Shown here in pieces: positions 1-9,333 of a stretch of 64,000 bases of DNA. The notes below the pieces were generated by a model, which had not been told where the DNA came from, made no database searches, and was given only the letters and a program-made list of their open reading frames with translations. The stretch comes from Oscillospiraceae bacterium (GTDB taxonomy: Bacteria; Bacillota; Clostridia; Oscillospirales; Ruminococcaceae). Where the stretch lies: NCBI GenBank assembly GCA_902798695.1, contig CADBXK010000001.1:496001-560000 (forward strand), given 5' to 3'. Each line of letters opens with the position of its first letter. Position 1 is the stretch's first letter. A program made the position numbers and the translations under genes.

Positions 1-1608
1 GCCACGAAGCAAGTTTCTTCCTATATTTACAAGATCATTTGGAAGTTCCTCTAAATTATCCATAGCCATAGCACCAAGTTGATTGTTTATTTCATTATCA
101 TTCAAAGGAGCATCTGGATTTCTTAAATCATTTTGTCCATTCAAAGCCTGCGCATCTAAAACTTTAACTTTAAAATCAATTTCAAAATGTGCTTTATTAT
201 TTTCACGATTAGCATACATTAACCCAACAACTGTATCTGAAAATCCTTGATTACCTCTTCTAAAATCTATCTTTATATCCTTACCATTATTATTAACAAA
301 CTCAATATTAAAATCTGCCCCCTGCTGTAGCTGATGTCTTCCATTATCATCTACAAAATAAACATTTAAATCATTCGCGTTTGCCTCTCTAGTTACCTTT
401 CTATCTCTAGCTAAATATCCATCATGAATCACAAATTTTTTATATTGCTCATTCAATAAATTTTTAAAAGCGTTATTATCAATATTTGCAGCATTTTGCC
501 CATCAACATAAGGTTTTTCTACCTCTAAGCGATAATTAATATCATCACCTGGATTTACTCCCTTAGCAACATATTTTTGATCGCCATCCATAATAAATTT
601 AGTAATCTGAGGTCTCATTTTATTATCTACATTAACAATTATATCATCATCATTTCCACTAATTGTAAACTCTTTCTTAACCATTTTTTCAAACATATTA
701 CCAATTTTAACGTCATTTCCAATCGCATCTTTGCCTACAAGTTTATCATTATTCATAGCAAATTTATCATATAAATTACCTTTGCCTAATTGATCTAGTA
801 CATTACGTATGGTTCCATCATGCTCTGAACCCAAAAACTCCGTTTCAACAATTTGATATTCACCATTAGTAAGACCATCTATATTACACATTCCATAATT
901 ACCATTTCTACCATCTGTAAACAAATCTCTCTTAATGATTTGCCATTCTCCATTTGGAGCTTTCTTCTTAAGGTTAAATTTCATAACATAGTTACCATGT
1001 CTAATATGAGGACCTTGGTTTGGGTTATCCAATTCTAAACCATTAACCAATTTTCTAACAGTTACCTTATGTTCTTTAGCAATAAGCTTTGAATATATAT
1101 GTACATCATTGTTGATTTCACCATTTTCTTTAGTTGAAGGAACTGAAATAATAACTGGTTCACCTTTCCTACCTTCACCTAACATATCTTCAACTACAAC
1201 ATAATACAATCCATACATATTCTCTGGTAAATCAATGTATCCTTCATTTTGGTGTAATTCTTTTACAATTGGATTACCGTAATAATGTATGCTTTTTCCA
1301 TCAATATCAATTTCATTTGGTCCATTACCAATAACATCATTTTCGTGATTAACATCATTTTTCGAAGTATTCGCATCAGCAATTCTATACAATGTATATT
1401 TAATTCCCTTAGTTTCTTCCCCGGGCACACCATGTTGTAATGTACCATCATAATTAAACCTAGCTTGCTCTACTTGATCCGCCCTCAATAATCTAGGATG
1501 AAAATTTATTCTAGCTGTTCCTTCTAAAGCAGACGCTGACAAAGAAAATATAGACAACAGCAAACTAACTATTAACAACAATGCTGATGATTGTTTTAAT
1601 TTTCTCAC
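1..1608 (-). CDS. Secreted pilin-like surface protein, N-terminal part (truncated by window edge)
   Basis: Reading frame open from a GTG at 1608 to the window edge, 536 codons without a stop. It begins with a signal peptide: basic start VRKLKQ, a leucine-rich hydrophobic core, and a likely cleavage after SLSASA near residue 27. What follows is Asn/Asp-rich and beta-strand-like. It resembles the D1 and D2 domains of Gram-positive pilins: an early segment KYTLYRIAD, and a later one starting RPQITKFIMDGDQKYVAKGVNPGDDINY that looks like the start of a fimbrial isopeptide D2 domain. The LPxTG end would lie outside the window. No upstream in-frame ATG exists, because a stop lies just before the GTG; the ribosome site is weak. 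Family assignment is inference from sequence character. Confidence 0.7.
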   Translation of the reverse strand, partial: MRKLKQSSALLLIVSLLLSIFSLSASALEGTARINFHPRLLRADQVEQARFNYDGTLQHGVPGEETKGIKYTLYRIADANTSKNDVNHENDVIGNGPNEIDIDGKSIHYYGNPIVKELHQNEGYIDLPENMYGLYYVVVEDMLGEGRKGEPVIISVPSTKENGEINNDVHIYSKLIAKEHKVTVRKLVNGLELDNPNQGPHIRHGNYVMKFNLKKKAPNGEWQIIKRDLFTDGRNGNYGMCNIDGLTNGEYQIVETEFLGSEHDGTIRNVLDQLGKGNLYDKFAMNNDKLVGKDAIGNDVKIGNMFEKMVKKEFTISGNDDDIIVNVDNKMRPQITKFIMDGDQKYVAKGVNPGDDINYRLEVEKPYVDGQNAANIDNNAFKNLLNEQYKKFVIHDGYLARDRKVTREANANDLNVYFVDDNGRHQLQQGADFNIEFVNNNGKDIKIDFRRGNQGFSDTVVGLMYANRENNKAHFEIDFKVKVLDAQALNGQNDLRNPDAPLNDNEINNQLGAMAMDNLEELPNDLVNIGRNLLRG

Positions 1609-1780
1609 TAAAAAAACCCACTTTCTTTCACTACATTAAATTTAGTTAATTCACATACTGTCATCTAATCTACCTTCAATACGCTGGCCAGCGAAAGTAC
1701 TGAGTTAAAAAGACACGTTGTGTGTAAATAATTAACTAGCCAAGAATATTTTTTGATAACTCAATAATATCTTGGTCACG
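1609..1780 (-). promoter_or_regulatory. Structured 5' leader of the pilin-like gene
   Basis: The predicted leader RNA starts with a hairpin formed by CCAAGATATT (1775-1766) and AATATTCTTGG (1750-1740). Its loop holds TGAGTTA (1763-1757), which can pair with TAACTCA (1707-1701), as in a pseudoknot or switching arm. Between them, ACAC-AAC-GTGT followed by five T resembles a small terminator, and downstream is the 12-base palindrome CGCTGGCCAGCG (1682-1693). I do not recognise it as a known riboswitch class. Confidence 0.4.
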
Positions 1781-1786
1781 AATAAT

Positions 1787-1815
1787 ATTGTATTTTTTTT
1801 ATTGGTATATATCAA
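1787..1815 (-). promoter_or_regulatory. Sigma-A-type promoter for the pilin-like gene
   Basis: On the minus strand, TTGATA (1815-1810) and TACAAT (1792-1787) are separated by 17 bases. Transcription would start near 1780, giving a leader of about 170 nt before the GTG at 1608 and placing the first hairpin of the leader at the very 5' end of the RNA. Confidence 0.55.
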
Positions 1816-2244
1816 CAAAATCACAAAAAGTTAACAATAAGTTTACATAATAGCAAAATATAAGTGAGAGGTCATAAATTTATATAAATCCTATATAATC
1901 AGCAAAAAATTATAAATTATTCAAAAAATGATCAATAAAAACTATTAATAAATTATGTACAAAAAACATTTCAATACTCAATAACATTGTAAAGCTGCAT
2001 ATTTTATGGTATAATCCAAAATGCTATTGAATCATTTCAAGTAAATTGCAATATCTATATAATAAAAATTAAAATAATAATAGTCATAAAACAACCTACT
2101 TATGTAATGCAATTTAAAATTACAAACAATTTTGGTTTAATGTTTTTGATTTTGGTATTCTTTTCATGTATAATAAATTACAGTGTAAATAGAAATAAAA
2201 ATAGATTCTTTTGTTTATACTACATATTTTGGAGGATTATTTTA
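1816..2244. other. AT-rich intergenic region between the pilin-like gene and cysS
   Basis: About 430 bases, almost entirely A/T, with no credible ORF. An in-frame extension of cysS upstream to 2107 exists, but it encodes a hydrophobic stretch unlike any CysRS and lacks a ribosome site. A cysS promoter should lie here, but no single candidate stands out. No T-box specifier or antiterminator motif was seen. Confidence 0.5.
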
Positions 2245-3645
2245 ATGAAAATATATAACACACTTAGTAAAAACCTCGAAGAATTGCATACTATAAAACC
2301 TAACACAGTAACAATGTATTCTTGTGGTCCAACGGTATACAACTATATTCATATCGGAAATGCCAGACCAATCATTATATTTGACTGTTTTAGAAGATAT
2401 CTGGAGTATAGAGGATACAAAGTAAAGTTCGTTCAAAATTTTACCGATATAGATGACAAAATAATCAAAAAAGCAAATGAAGAAAATAAACCAGCAAATT
2501 TAATTGCTGAAAAATATATAAAAGAATATGAAAAAGATGCGTTTGGTTTGGGAGTAACCCCCCCATCCATAGCGCCAAAAGTAACAGAATCCATTGACAT
2601 TATTATAGACATAATAAAAAAATTAGTTGATAATGGTCACGCATATTTATCTGACGGAGATGTATATTTTAAAACTGAATCCTTTAAAGAGTATGGTAAA
2701 TTATCACATATGCCAATTGATAACTTATTAATTGGAAAAAGAATTGAAGTTAATTCGTCAAAACAAAACCCTCTAGACTTTGTTTTGTGGAAAAAATCTA
2801 AACCAGGTGAACCATATTGGTCATCTCCCTGGGGAAACGGTCGTCCTGGTTGGCACATTGAATGTTCTGCTATGGCAATAACCTTCTTGGGCAAAACAAT
2901 AGATATCCACTGCGGCGGTCAAGATTTAATATTTCCACATCACGAAAATGAAATTGCTCAAAGTGAATGTGCAACAAATGTTCAGTTTGCAAATTATTGG
3001 ATGCATAATGGTTATATAAACATAGATAATGAAAAAATGTCTAAATCTAAAGGTAACTTTTTTACAGTTAGAGAAGTTGCTGAAAAGCATGGTTACGAAC
3101 CAATACGATACTTAATGGTTCAAGCTCACTACAGAACACCAATCAATTATACTGAAGAAGTAATAAAGCAGTGCAAATCATCATTGAATAGAATGTATAC
3201 ATTCAAAGAAAACTTATCATTTATAATAAACAATTCTGCAAAAGGTGATGTCTCACACGAAGACCAACAACTCATTCAAAAATATAGAAATGATTTCATT
3301 AAAGTTATGGATAATGATTTTAATACAGCTGACGGAATCTCTGTAATTTTTGAATTTATAAGAGATATGAACAAATATGTTTCTGGAACTATTCCAACTT
3401 CTAAGGAACATTTGGAGTTAATAAAAAATTTATTTGAAGAATTAACAGGTGTGTTAGGAATCGTAACTCATAAAAATAACAATAATAAAATTTCTCAAGA
3501 AGTTTTAGACCTGTTTGAAAAAAGAAAAATTGCAAGAGCAAACAAAGATTTTTCTCTTGCAGATAGTTTGCGTAATGAGATTGAAGAATTAGGATATTTA
3601 GTTGAAGAAACAAGACAAGGTAGCCGAATTGTATTAAAAAAATAA
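2245..3645 (+). CDS. cysS: Cysteinyl-tRNA synthetase
   Basis: Class I aminoacyl-tRNA synthetase that charges tRNA-Cys with cysteine using ATP; cytosolic, monomeric in the family. 466 aa, the usual length. Zinc/cysteine site starts at C27 in YSCGPTVYNY, HIGN signature at 36-39, the segment GRPGWHIECSAM, HCGGQDLIFPHHENE, and KMSKS at 264-268 before the anticodon-binding helical domain. The start at 2245 is chosen because GGAGG lies 9 bases upstream and the protein begins MKIYNTLSK as in the family; the longer frame from 2107 is non-homologous. The cyclophilin gene follows after 26 bases. Confidence 0.97.
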   Translation: MKIYNTLSKNLEELHTIKPNTVTMYSCGPTVYNYIHIGNARPIIIFDCFRRYLEYRGYKVKFVQNFTDIDDKIIKKANEENKPANLIAEKYIKEYEKDAFGLGVTPPSIAPKVTESIDIIIDIIKKLVDNGHAYLSDGDVYFKTESFKEYGKLSHMPIDNLLIGKRIEVNSSKQNPLDFVLWKKSKPGEPYWSSPWGNGRPGWHIECSAMAITFLGKTIDIHCGGQDLIFPHHENEIAQSECATNVQFANYWMHNGYINIDNEKMSKSKGNFFTVREVAEKHGYEPIRYLMVQAHYRTPINYTEEVIKQCKSSLNRMYTFKENLSFIINNSAKGDVSHEDQQLIQKYRNDFIKVMDNDFNTADGISVIFEFIRDMNKYVSGTIPTSKEHLELIKNLFEELTGVLGIVTHKNNNNKISQEVLDLFEKRKIARANKDFSLADSLRNEIEELGYLVEETRQGSRIVLKK

Positions 3646-3671
3646 ATTTAAAAAGTTAGGAGTAATAATTT

Positions 3672-4469
3672 ATGAAAATGTATAAATATGTTTTAATAGG
3701 CATTTCAATTTTAATTTGTTTTTCTATTACGGGGTGTTCAAATGCCCAAAAATCTTCGTCTAGTTCTAAATCTTCGGCAAGTTCCAAGGACACAGCAGTG
3801 GCCAGTTCTCTAGTTACAGAAGGAAAAATTGAAAATCAACTCGCTTTACCAGAAAAAGGAGAACAAATAGCAATTTTTCATGTAAAAAATTACGGTATAA
3901 TTAAATGCAGACTATTTCCTCAAGTTGCTCCAAAAGCAGTGCAAAATTTCATAGGTCTCGCTCAAAAAGGAAAGTACAATAACGTACCTTTTCATAGGGT
4001 TATAGAAGATTTCATGATTCAAAGTGGTGGAAATAGCGATAGCATATATGGCAGTGGATTTAATGTGGAATTAAACCAGTCCCTTCACCATTACAATGGT
4101 GCGTTGTGTGCTGCCAGAACAAATAGTCAAACATCTGGACAATCTAGTCAATTCTATATAGTGTCTAGTGAAAATGGAAAAAAGGCAGATTTTGACAAAA
4201 TATCTCAAACAGTAAATCAACAATATAAACAAAAAGGTTCAAAAATAACATTAGAATATACCGACAGCGTTAAAAACACCTATAAACAAGTTGGAGGATA
4301 TCCCGGTCTAGACATGCAGTATACTGTTTTTGGTCAAACATTTGAGGGACAAGATATTGTAAAGAAAATTGCAAGTTGCCCAAAAAGTTCAGAAATGTCT
4401 GCAACAGGTGAAAAGTCTACCCCAGATCCTGAAGTGATTTTAGAAAAAGTAGAAATAGTAAACTATTAA
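3672..4469 (+). CDS. Cyclophilin-type peptidyl-prolyl isomerase lipoprotein
   Basis: Extracytoplasmic prolyl isomerase likely to help fold secreted proteins. Residues 1-22 form a lipoprotein signal with lipobox ITGC, lipidated Cys at 22, then a low-complexity Ser/Lys linker. The cyclophilin domain spans about 55-265, with VAPKAVQNFIGLAQKG, FHRVIEDFMIQSGG and SSQFYIV in the expected order. The domain carries an insertion (about 175-210, KADFDKISQTVNQQYKQKGS) typical of clostridial membrane cyclophilins. A GGAG-type site precedes the ATG. It lies 26 bases after cysS, probably co-transcribed. Confidence 0.93.
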   Translation: MKMYKYVLIGISILICFSITGCSNAQKSSSSSKSSASSKDTAVASSLVTEGKIENQLALPEKGEQIAIFHVKNYGIIKCRLFPQVAPKAVQNFIGLAQKGKYNNVPFHRVIEDFMIQSGGNSDSIYGSGFNVELNQSLHHYNGALCAARTNSQTSGQSSQFYIVSSENGKKADFDKISQTVNQQYKQKGSKITLEYTDSVKNTYKQVGGYPGLDMQYTVFGQTFEGQDIVKKIASCPKSSEMSATGEKSTPDPEVILEKVEIVNY

Positions 4470-4525
4470 TATTAAATAAAAATATAAAAAAATACACAAT
4501 ATAATTAGAATAGGATTTATAAATT

Positions 4526-6499
4526 ATGTCTACAAATAGAAAATATAATAATGACAGCATTAAATCTTTAAAGGGCGCAGACAGAGTTAGAAAACGTCCT
4601 GGCGTTATTTTTGGATCAGATGGTCTGGAAGGTTGCGAACACTCTGTATTTGAAATTTTATCAAATTCAATAGATGAAGCACGTGAAGGCTTCGGAAATC
4701 AAATTAAAATTACTAAATTTGACGATGGATCAATAGAAATAGAAGACTTTGGCCGAGGAATTCCGGTAGATTTTAATAAATCAGAAAACAAATACAACTG
4801 GGAACTTATTTTTTGTGAACTATATGCCGGCGGAAAATATAACACAAATAATGCTCAAAATTATGAATATTCATTAGGATTGAACGGTTTAGGTCTTTGT
4901 GCGACGCAATATGCTTCGGAATATATGGATGTTGAAATATATAGAGATGGGAAAAAATTTACACTATATTTTGAACATGGAGAAAATATTGGTGGATTAA
5001 AATCTGAAGAAACATCTAGAAAACAAACAGGCACTAAGATAAAATGGAAACCAGATATTCAAGTTTTTACAGATATAATGATCCCTTCCGCATATTTTGA
5101 AAGTGTATTAAAACGCCAAGCAATTGTAAATAGTGGTCTAACTTTTATATATAAAGATAATGAAAAAACACAAGAATTTTTCTATAAAAACGGAATAAAA
5201 GATTATGTTGAAGAAATAGCTGGAGACAATGCTCTTTCTTCGGTCATCTATTGCAACTCTGAACGCAAAGGTCGTGATAGAGCAGATAAACCAGAATATA
5301 AAGTTAAACTATCATGCGCATTTGCATTTTCAAATCGTGTAAAACTGATGGAATATTATCACAATTCTAGCTGGTTAGAACATGGAGGATCTCCAGAAAG
5401 AGCTGCAAAACAAGCTTTTGTTTCTGAAATTAATAGCTTTTTAAAGAAAAATAATAAATATAATAAAAACGAAAGCAAAATAACATTTTCAGATATTGAA
5501 GACTGCCTAATTTTTGTTTCATCATCATTTTCAACACAAACTTCATATGAAAATCAAACTAAAAAATCTATAACAAACAAATTTATATATGAAGCTATGA
5601 CAGATTTTTTAAAACATCATTTAGAAGTCTATTTTATAGAAAATCCTATAGAGAGCGAAAAAATAGCAAATCAAATTTTAATAAATAAGCGAAGCAGAGA
5701 AAAAGCTGAAAAAACTCGATTAAACCTGAAAAAAACTCTTCTCGGAAGTGTGGATATGGTAAACCGTGTTCACAAATTTGTAGATTGCAGAACTAGAGAT
5801 AAAAGTTTAAGAGAACTATATATTGTTGAGGGAGATTCGGCACTAGGAGCTTGTAAACAAAGTCGAGATGCAAACTTTCAAGCAATAATTCCTGTGCGTG
5901 GCAAAATATTAAATTGTCTTAAATCAGATTATGATAAAATATTCAAAAATGATATAATTAGGGACATAATAAAAGTGCTTGGATGCGGCGTTGAGGTAAA
6001 ATCTAAAGCAAACAAAGAACTTTCATTGTTTAATATTGATGGATTGAAATGGAATAAGATAATAATATGTACAGATGCGGATGTTGATGGATTTCAAATT
6101 AGAACGTTAATATTAACCATGATTTATCGTTTAACGCCCACTTTAATTCAAAAAGATTTTGTATATATTGCTCAGTCACCTCTCTTCGAAATAAAAACAA
6201 AAAACAAAACATATTTTGCCTACAACGAACAGGAAAAAGTTAATATTTTAAGTAAATTAGATAAAACTAACGAAAAATATGATATAAGCCGATCTAAAGG
6301 TCTTGGTGAAAATGAACCTGATATGATGTGGCTAACAACAATGTGTCCTCAAACAAGACGTTTGATTAAAGTAACTCCAGAAGAAGCTGAAAAAACTTCT
6401 GATATGTTTAATCTTATGCTTGGAGACAATTTACAAGGCAGAAAAGATTTTATTTCTGAATTTGGAGCAAATTATATAAGTCAAGCAGACATTTCATAA
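4526..6499 (+). CDS. parE: Type IIA topoisomerase ATPase subunit (ParE/GyrB family)
   Basis: 657-aa B subunit of a type IIA topoisomerase, which uses ATP to pass one DNA duplex through another. GHKL ATPase domain at the N terminus: the N-box helix EILSNSIDEA, then the ATP-lid region IEDFGRGIPV and SLGLNGLGLC. TOPRIM domain: IVEGDSALGACKQSRD, PVRGKILN and the metal ligands in CTDADVDGFQIRTL. A C-terminal tail with KGLGENEPD follows. The length and the paired gene 22 bases downstream fit topoisomerase IV more than gyrase. The sequence is rather divergent, so a second, non-standard topoisomerase pair is also possible. Confidence 0.88.
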   Translation: MSTNRKYNNDSIKSLKGADRVRKRPGVIFGSDGLEGCEHSVFEILSNSIDEAREGFGNQIKITKFDDGSIEIEDFGRGIPVDFNKSENKYNWELIFCELYAGGKYNTNNAQNYEYSLGLNGLGLCATQYASEYMDVEIYRDGKKFTLYFEHGENIGGLKSEETSRKQTGTKIKWKPDIQVFTDIMIPSAYFESVLKRQAIVNSGLTFIYKDNEKTQEFFYKNGIKDYVEEIAGDNALSSVIYCNSERKGRDRADKPEYKVKLSCAFAFSNRVKLMEYYHNSSWLEHGGSPERAAKQAFVSEINSFLKKNNKYNKNESKITFSDIEDCLIFVSSSFSTQTSYENQTKKSITNKFIYEAMTDFLKHHLEVYFIENPIESEKIANQILINKRSREKAEKTRLNLKKTLLGSVDMVNRVHKFVDCRTRDKSLRELYIVEGDSALGACKQSRDANFQAIIPVRGKILNCLKSDYDKIFKNDIIRDIIKVLGCGVEVKSKANKELSLFNIDGLKWNKIIICTDADVDGFQIRTLILTMIYRLTPTLIQKDFVYIAQSPLFEIKTKNKTYFAYNEQEKVNILSKLDKTNEKYDISRSKGLGENEPDMMWLTTMCPQTRRLIKVTPEEAEKTSDMFNLMLGDNLQGRKDFISEFGANYISQADIS

Positions 6500-6521
6500 C
6501 TATTACGTTTTGGAGAAAAAT

Positions 6522-8753
6522 ATGAAAAAGAAAAAATTTGAAAATCGTAAATCTGTATCAATGAATAATACATATATTGAAGGTGCGGGTATAGTTGAAA
6601 ACCAACCAATAACTCAGACATTGGAAAAAAACTATATGCCTTATGCAATGAGTGTTATCCTCTCTAGGGCACTTCCTCAAATTGATGGATTCAAACCATC
6701 TCATAGAAAGCTATTATACACTATGTATAAAATGGGCCTTTTAAATGGAAAATTGACAAAGAGTGCAAATATTGTTGGTGCAACAATGAAACTTAACCCT
6801 CATGGAGACTCTGCAATATATGAAACTATGGTACGTCTATCTAGAGGATATCAAGCACTGTTACATCCATATGTGGAAAGTAAAGGTAATTTCGGTAGGT
6901 TTTATTCCAAAGACATGGCATACGCTGCTTCCAGATACACTGAAGCCAAGCTCGCACCTATTTGTAATGAACTTTTTAATGAAATTGAACAAAATGCTGT
7001 CGACCTAGTTCCAAACTATGATAATACAACTACCGAACCTTCTCTTTTGCCAACAAAATTTCCATCGATTCTAGTAAATTCTAATGTTGGAATAGCAGTT
7101 TCTATGGCATCGTCCATATGTCCTTTTAACCTTAAAGAAGTCTGTGAAACAACAATCAATTTAATAAAAGATGAAAACTTTGATATATTAGAAACGCTTC
7201 AAGGACCAGATTTTCCCGGTGGAGGTTTTTTAATTAAAGATGATTCTGTGTTAAATAAAATATATAATACGGGTAAAGGCTCCATAAAAATACGTAGCCG
7301 ATATAGCTTTGATAAACAAAATAATTGTATAGATATCACTGAAATACCATATACAACTACTGTTGAAGCAATAATTGAAAAAATAGTTGATCTTATCAAA
7401 CAAAATAAAATTAAAGAAATTTCTGATATCCGCGACGAAACTGATTTGAATGGTTTAAAACTAACAATAGATTTAAAACGCGGAACAAATCCAGATAAAT
7501 TAATGCTGAAACTATTTAAATACACTCCTCTTGAAGACTCATATGCATGTAATTTTAATATTCTAGTTAACGGTTCCCCAAAAGTTATGGGAATTAAAGA
7601 AATAATTCAAGAATGGAAAAAATTTAGATATAATTGTGTTAAGAGAAGAGTTAAGTTTAAATTAGATAAAAAAGAAAAAAAATTACACCTAATCAAAGGT
7701 TTAAACAAAATTTTATTGGATATAGACAAAACAATAAAAATTATTCGTGAAACAGAAGAAGAAAGCGAAGTTGTTCCTAATTTGATGATAGGTTTTGGAA
7801 TAGATAAAATTCAAGCTGAATATGTTACCGAAATCAAATTACGTAATTTAAACCGTGAATATATATTAAAACGAGTTTACGAAAAAGATGAATTAGAAAA
7901 CGATATCAAAACATTATCAGATATTTTAAAAAGTGATAATAAAATTAATTCAATAATATGTGATGAATTAAGAGAAATAATCAAAAAATATGGTCAACCT
8001 CGTAAAACTATGTTTTTGTATAATGTTGAACAAGATGAAACATTTAATGAAAATGAAATATCCGACCATCCTGTAAACCTATTTTTAACCAAAGATGGAT
8101 ATTTAAAGAAAATATTGCCTAATTCGCTAAGATTAAATAGTGAGCAAAAACTGAAAGAAAATGATAAAATAGTTACTCATCTCAATGTGACAAATAATAC
8201 GGATTTGTTGTTTTTCAGCGATAAATGTCAAGTATATAAAACAAATTTATCTGCTTTTAAAGACTCTAAAGCTAGTTCGTTGGGCGAATATGTTCCGGCC
8301 AAACTTAATTTCGAAAATGACGAAAAAATAATAGGTATGATAGCAACTAAAGACTATTCTGGAAATATTTTGTTTTTCTTTAGAAACGGAAAGCTTGCTA
8401 AGATTCCACTATCTTCATATCAAACAAAAACTAACCGAAAAAAACTTGCCAAAGCATATTCTGATATATCGCCAGTATGTAAATTATTTTTTGAACAAAC
8501 ATCCAGTGAGTATTTAATAATATCCAACAACAAAAGATATTTGATTATAGATTCTGCACTAATATCTATAAAGTCAACAAGGACATCACAGGGTGTTAAC
8601 GTTATAAAATTAAACAAAGACTGTTTTGTTGAAAATGTAAAAACATATAAGGACGGAGATATTTATAACTCTCACAAATTTAGAACCAAAAATCTTCCTG
8701 CTCGTGGCGTTACTCCAAAATCAGATGATTTAGAATATCAACTAAAACTTTAA
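6522..8753 (+). CDS. parC: Type IIA topoisomerase cleavage subunit (ParC/GyrA family)
   Basis: 743-aa A subunit carrying the DNA-cleaving tyrosine in AASRYTEAKLAP. The N-terminal winged-helix/tower region starts with NYMPYAMSVILSRALPQIDGFKPSHRKLLY. A coiled segment follows, then a C-terminal region of degenerate beta-pinwheel blades. No GyrA box (QRRGGKG-type) is visible, which argues for a decatenase role. The start is ATG 6522, with GGAG 6 bases upstream; a TTG 12 bases earlier lies before that site and is rejected. It is translated with the upstream parE-type gene, and the pair would form an A2B2 enzyme. Confidence 0.88.
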   Translation: MKKKKFENRKSVSMNNTYIEGAGIVENQPITQTLEKNYMPYAMSVILSRALPQIDGFKPSHRKLLYTMYKMGLLNGKLTKSANIVGATMKLNPHGDSAIYETMVRLSRGYQALLHPYVESKGNFGRFYSKDMAYAASRYTEAKLAPICNELFNEIEQNAVDLVPNYDNTTTEPSLLPTKFPSILVNSNVGIAVSMASSICPFNLKEVCETTINLIKDENFDILETLQGPDFPGGGFLIKDDSVLNKIYNTGKGSIKIRSRYSFDKQNNCIDITEIPYTTTVEAIIEKIVDLIKQNKIKEISDIRDETDLNGLKLTIDLKRGTNPDKLMLKLFKYTPLEDSYACNFNILVNGSPKVMGIKEIIQEWKKFRYNCVKRRVKFKLDKKEKKLHLIKGLNKILLDIDKTIKIIRETEEESEVVPNLMIGFGIDKIQAEYVTEIKLRNLNREYILKRVYEKDELENDIKTLSDILKSDNKINSIICDELREIIKKYGQPRKTMFLYNVEQDETFNENEISDHPVNLFLTKDGYLKKILPNSLRLNSEQKLKENDKIVTHLNVTNNTDLLFFSDKCQVYKTNLSAFKDSKASSLGEYVPAKLNFENDEKIIGMIATKDYSGNILFFFRNGKLAKIPLSSYQTKTNRKKLAKAYSDISPVCKLFFEQTSSEYLIISNNKRYLIIDSALISIKSTRTSQGVNVIKLNKDCFVENVKTYKDGDIYNSHKFRTKNLPARGVTPKSDDLEYQLKL

Positions 8754-8763
8754 AAATAAAAGT

Positions 8764-8788
8764 GCTGTTTAGACTTTTTCTAAACAGC
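8764..8788 (+). terminator. Hairpin after parC, without a clear T-run
   Basis: GCTGTTTAG and CTAAACAGC form a 9-bp stem with a 7-base T-rich loop, shortly after the parC stop. It is not followed by a T tract on the plus strand, so it may be a processed 3' end rather than an intrinsic terminator. Confidence 0.35.
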
Positions 8789-8920
8789 AAAGACTCAAAT
8801 TAATTTTACAAACGCAAAAAAATTAATTTTCATCAGTAATATTTTTATCATATTTTTAACAAATATTCTTTTGTTTTTCTTTAAATATAACTTATACTTT
8901 TATTTATATTAATAAATGTC

Positions 8921-8949
8921 TTGCATTTTTTTTTGTATTATGATATCAT
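8921..8949 (+). promoter_or_regulatory. Probable promoter for secG
   Basis: TTGCAT (8921-8926) and TATCAT (8944-8949) are spaced by 17 bases, 46 bases before the secG start. Confidence 0.35.
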
Positions 8950-8994
8950 TGTAATGTTAATTGGATCGTTTTTTATGGTTTGGAGGTTATGTAT

Positions 8995-9252
8995 ATGTCA
9001 ATATTTGAAATAGTGGGTGGCATTGCTTTAATTATATCGGCTTTCTTTTTGGTAACAGTAGTATTATTACAGGAAGGAAAAGAAAATGGCCTTTCTGGTT
9101 CAATACAAGGTGGAAGTTCGGGTTCTTTTTTGAATACTTCAGGTGATAGAACAAAAGATGCTAAATTGAAACGTGCTACAACATTTTTTGCAGTTGTATT
9201 TTTTATAATTACGATCTTGGCTAATGTTTTTGAAGCGTTTTTTGCCAATTAA
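8995..9252 (+). CDS. secG: Preprotein translocase subunit SecG
   Basis: 85-aa membrane protein of the SecYEG channel, through which unfolded proteins are exported. Two transmembrane helices at about 4-26 and 60-80 are joined by the conserved cytoplasmic linker LLQEGKENGLSGSI and a Gly/Ser-rich stretch. Start chosen at ATG 8995, 8 bases after GGAGG; the ATG at 8989 is too close to that site. Followed by a terminator and then rnr, the common secG-rnr order in Bacillota. Confidence 0.9.
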   Translation: MSIFEIVGGIALIISAFFLVTVVLLQEGKENGLSGSIQGGSSGSFLNTSGDRTKDAKLKRATTFFAVVFFIITILANVFEAFFAN

Positions 9253-9272
9253 TTTTTTAGATTTGTAGATTT

Positions 9273-9298
9273 CCCGTGAGGCTTTTCACGGGTTTTTT
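9273..9298 (+). terminator. Intrinsic terminator after secG
   Basis: CCCGTGA and TCACGGG (7-bp GC-rich stem, 6-base loop) followed by six T. Confidence 0.85.
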
Positions 9299-9333
9299 GC
9301 TGTTTTATTATAAATATGAAACGGAGATTTTCA

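Noticed and set aside
577-1038. Short plus-strand ORFs opposite the pilin-like gene
   Set aside because: The minus strand is one continuous open frame of 536 codons with a signal peptide; the plus-strand ORFs are its shadows.
2107-2244. N-terminal extension of cysS
   Set aside because: The 46 extra residues are hydrophobic, unlike any CysRS, and a GGAGG site stands before the internal ATG at 2245.
1620-2244. T-box riboswitch before cysS (also looked for before thrS, gltX, alaS and ilvD)
   Set aside because: No T-box core sequence or specifier loop was recognised, and the other genes have too little upstream space or only plain AT-rich DNA.
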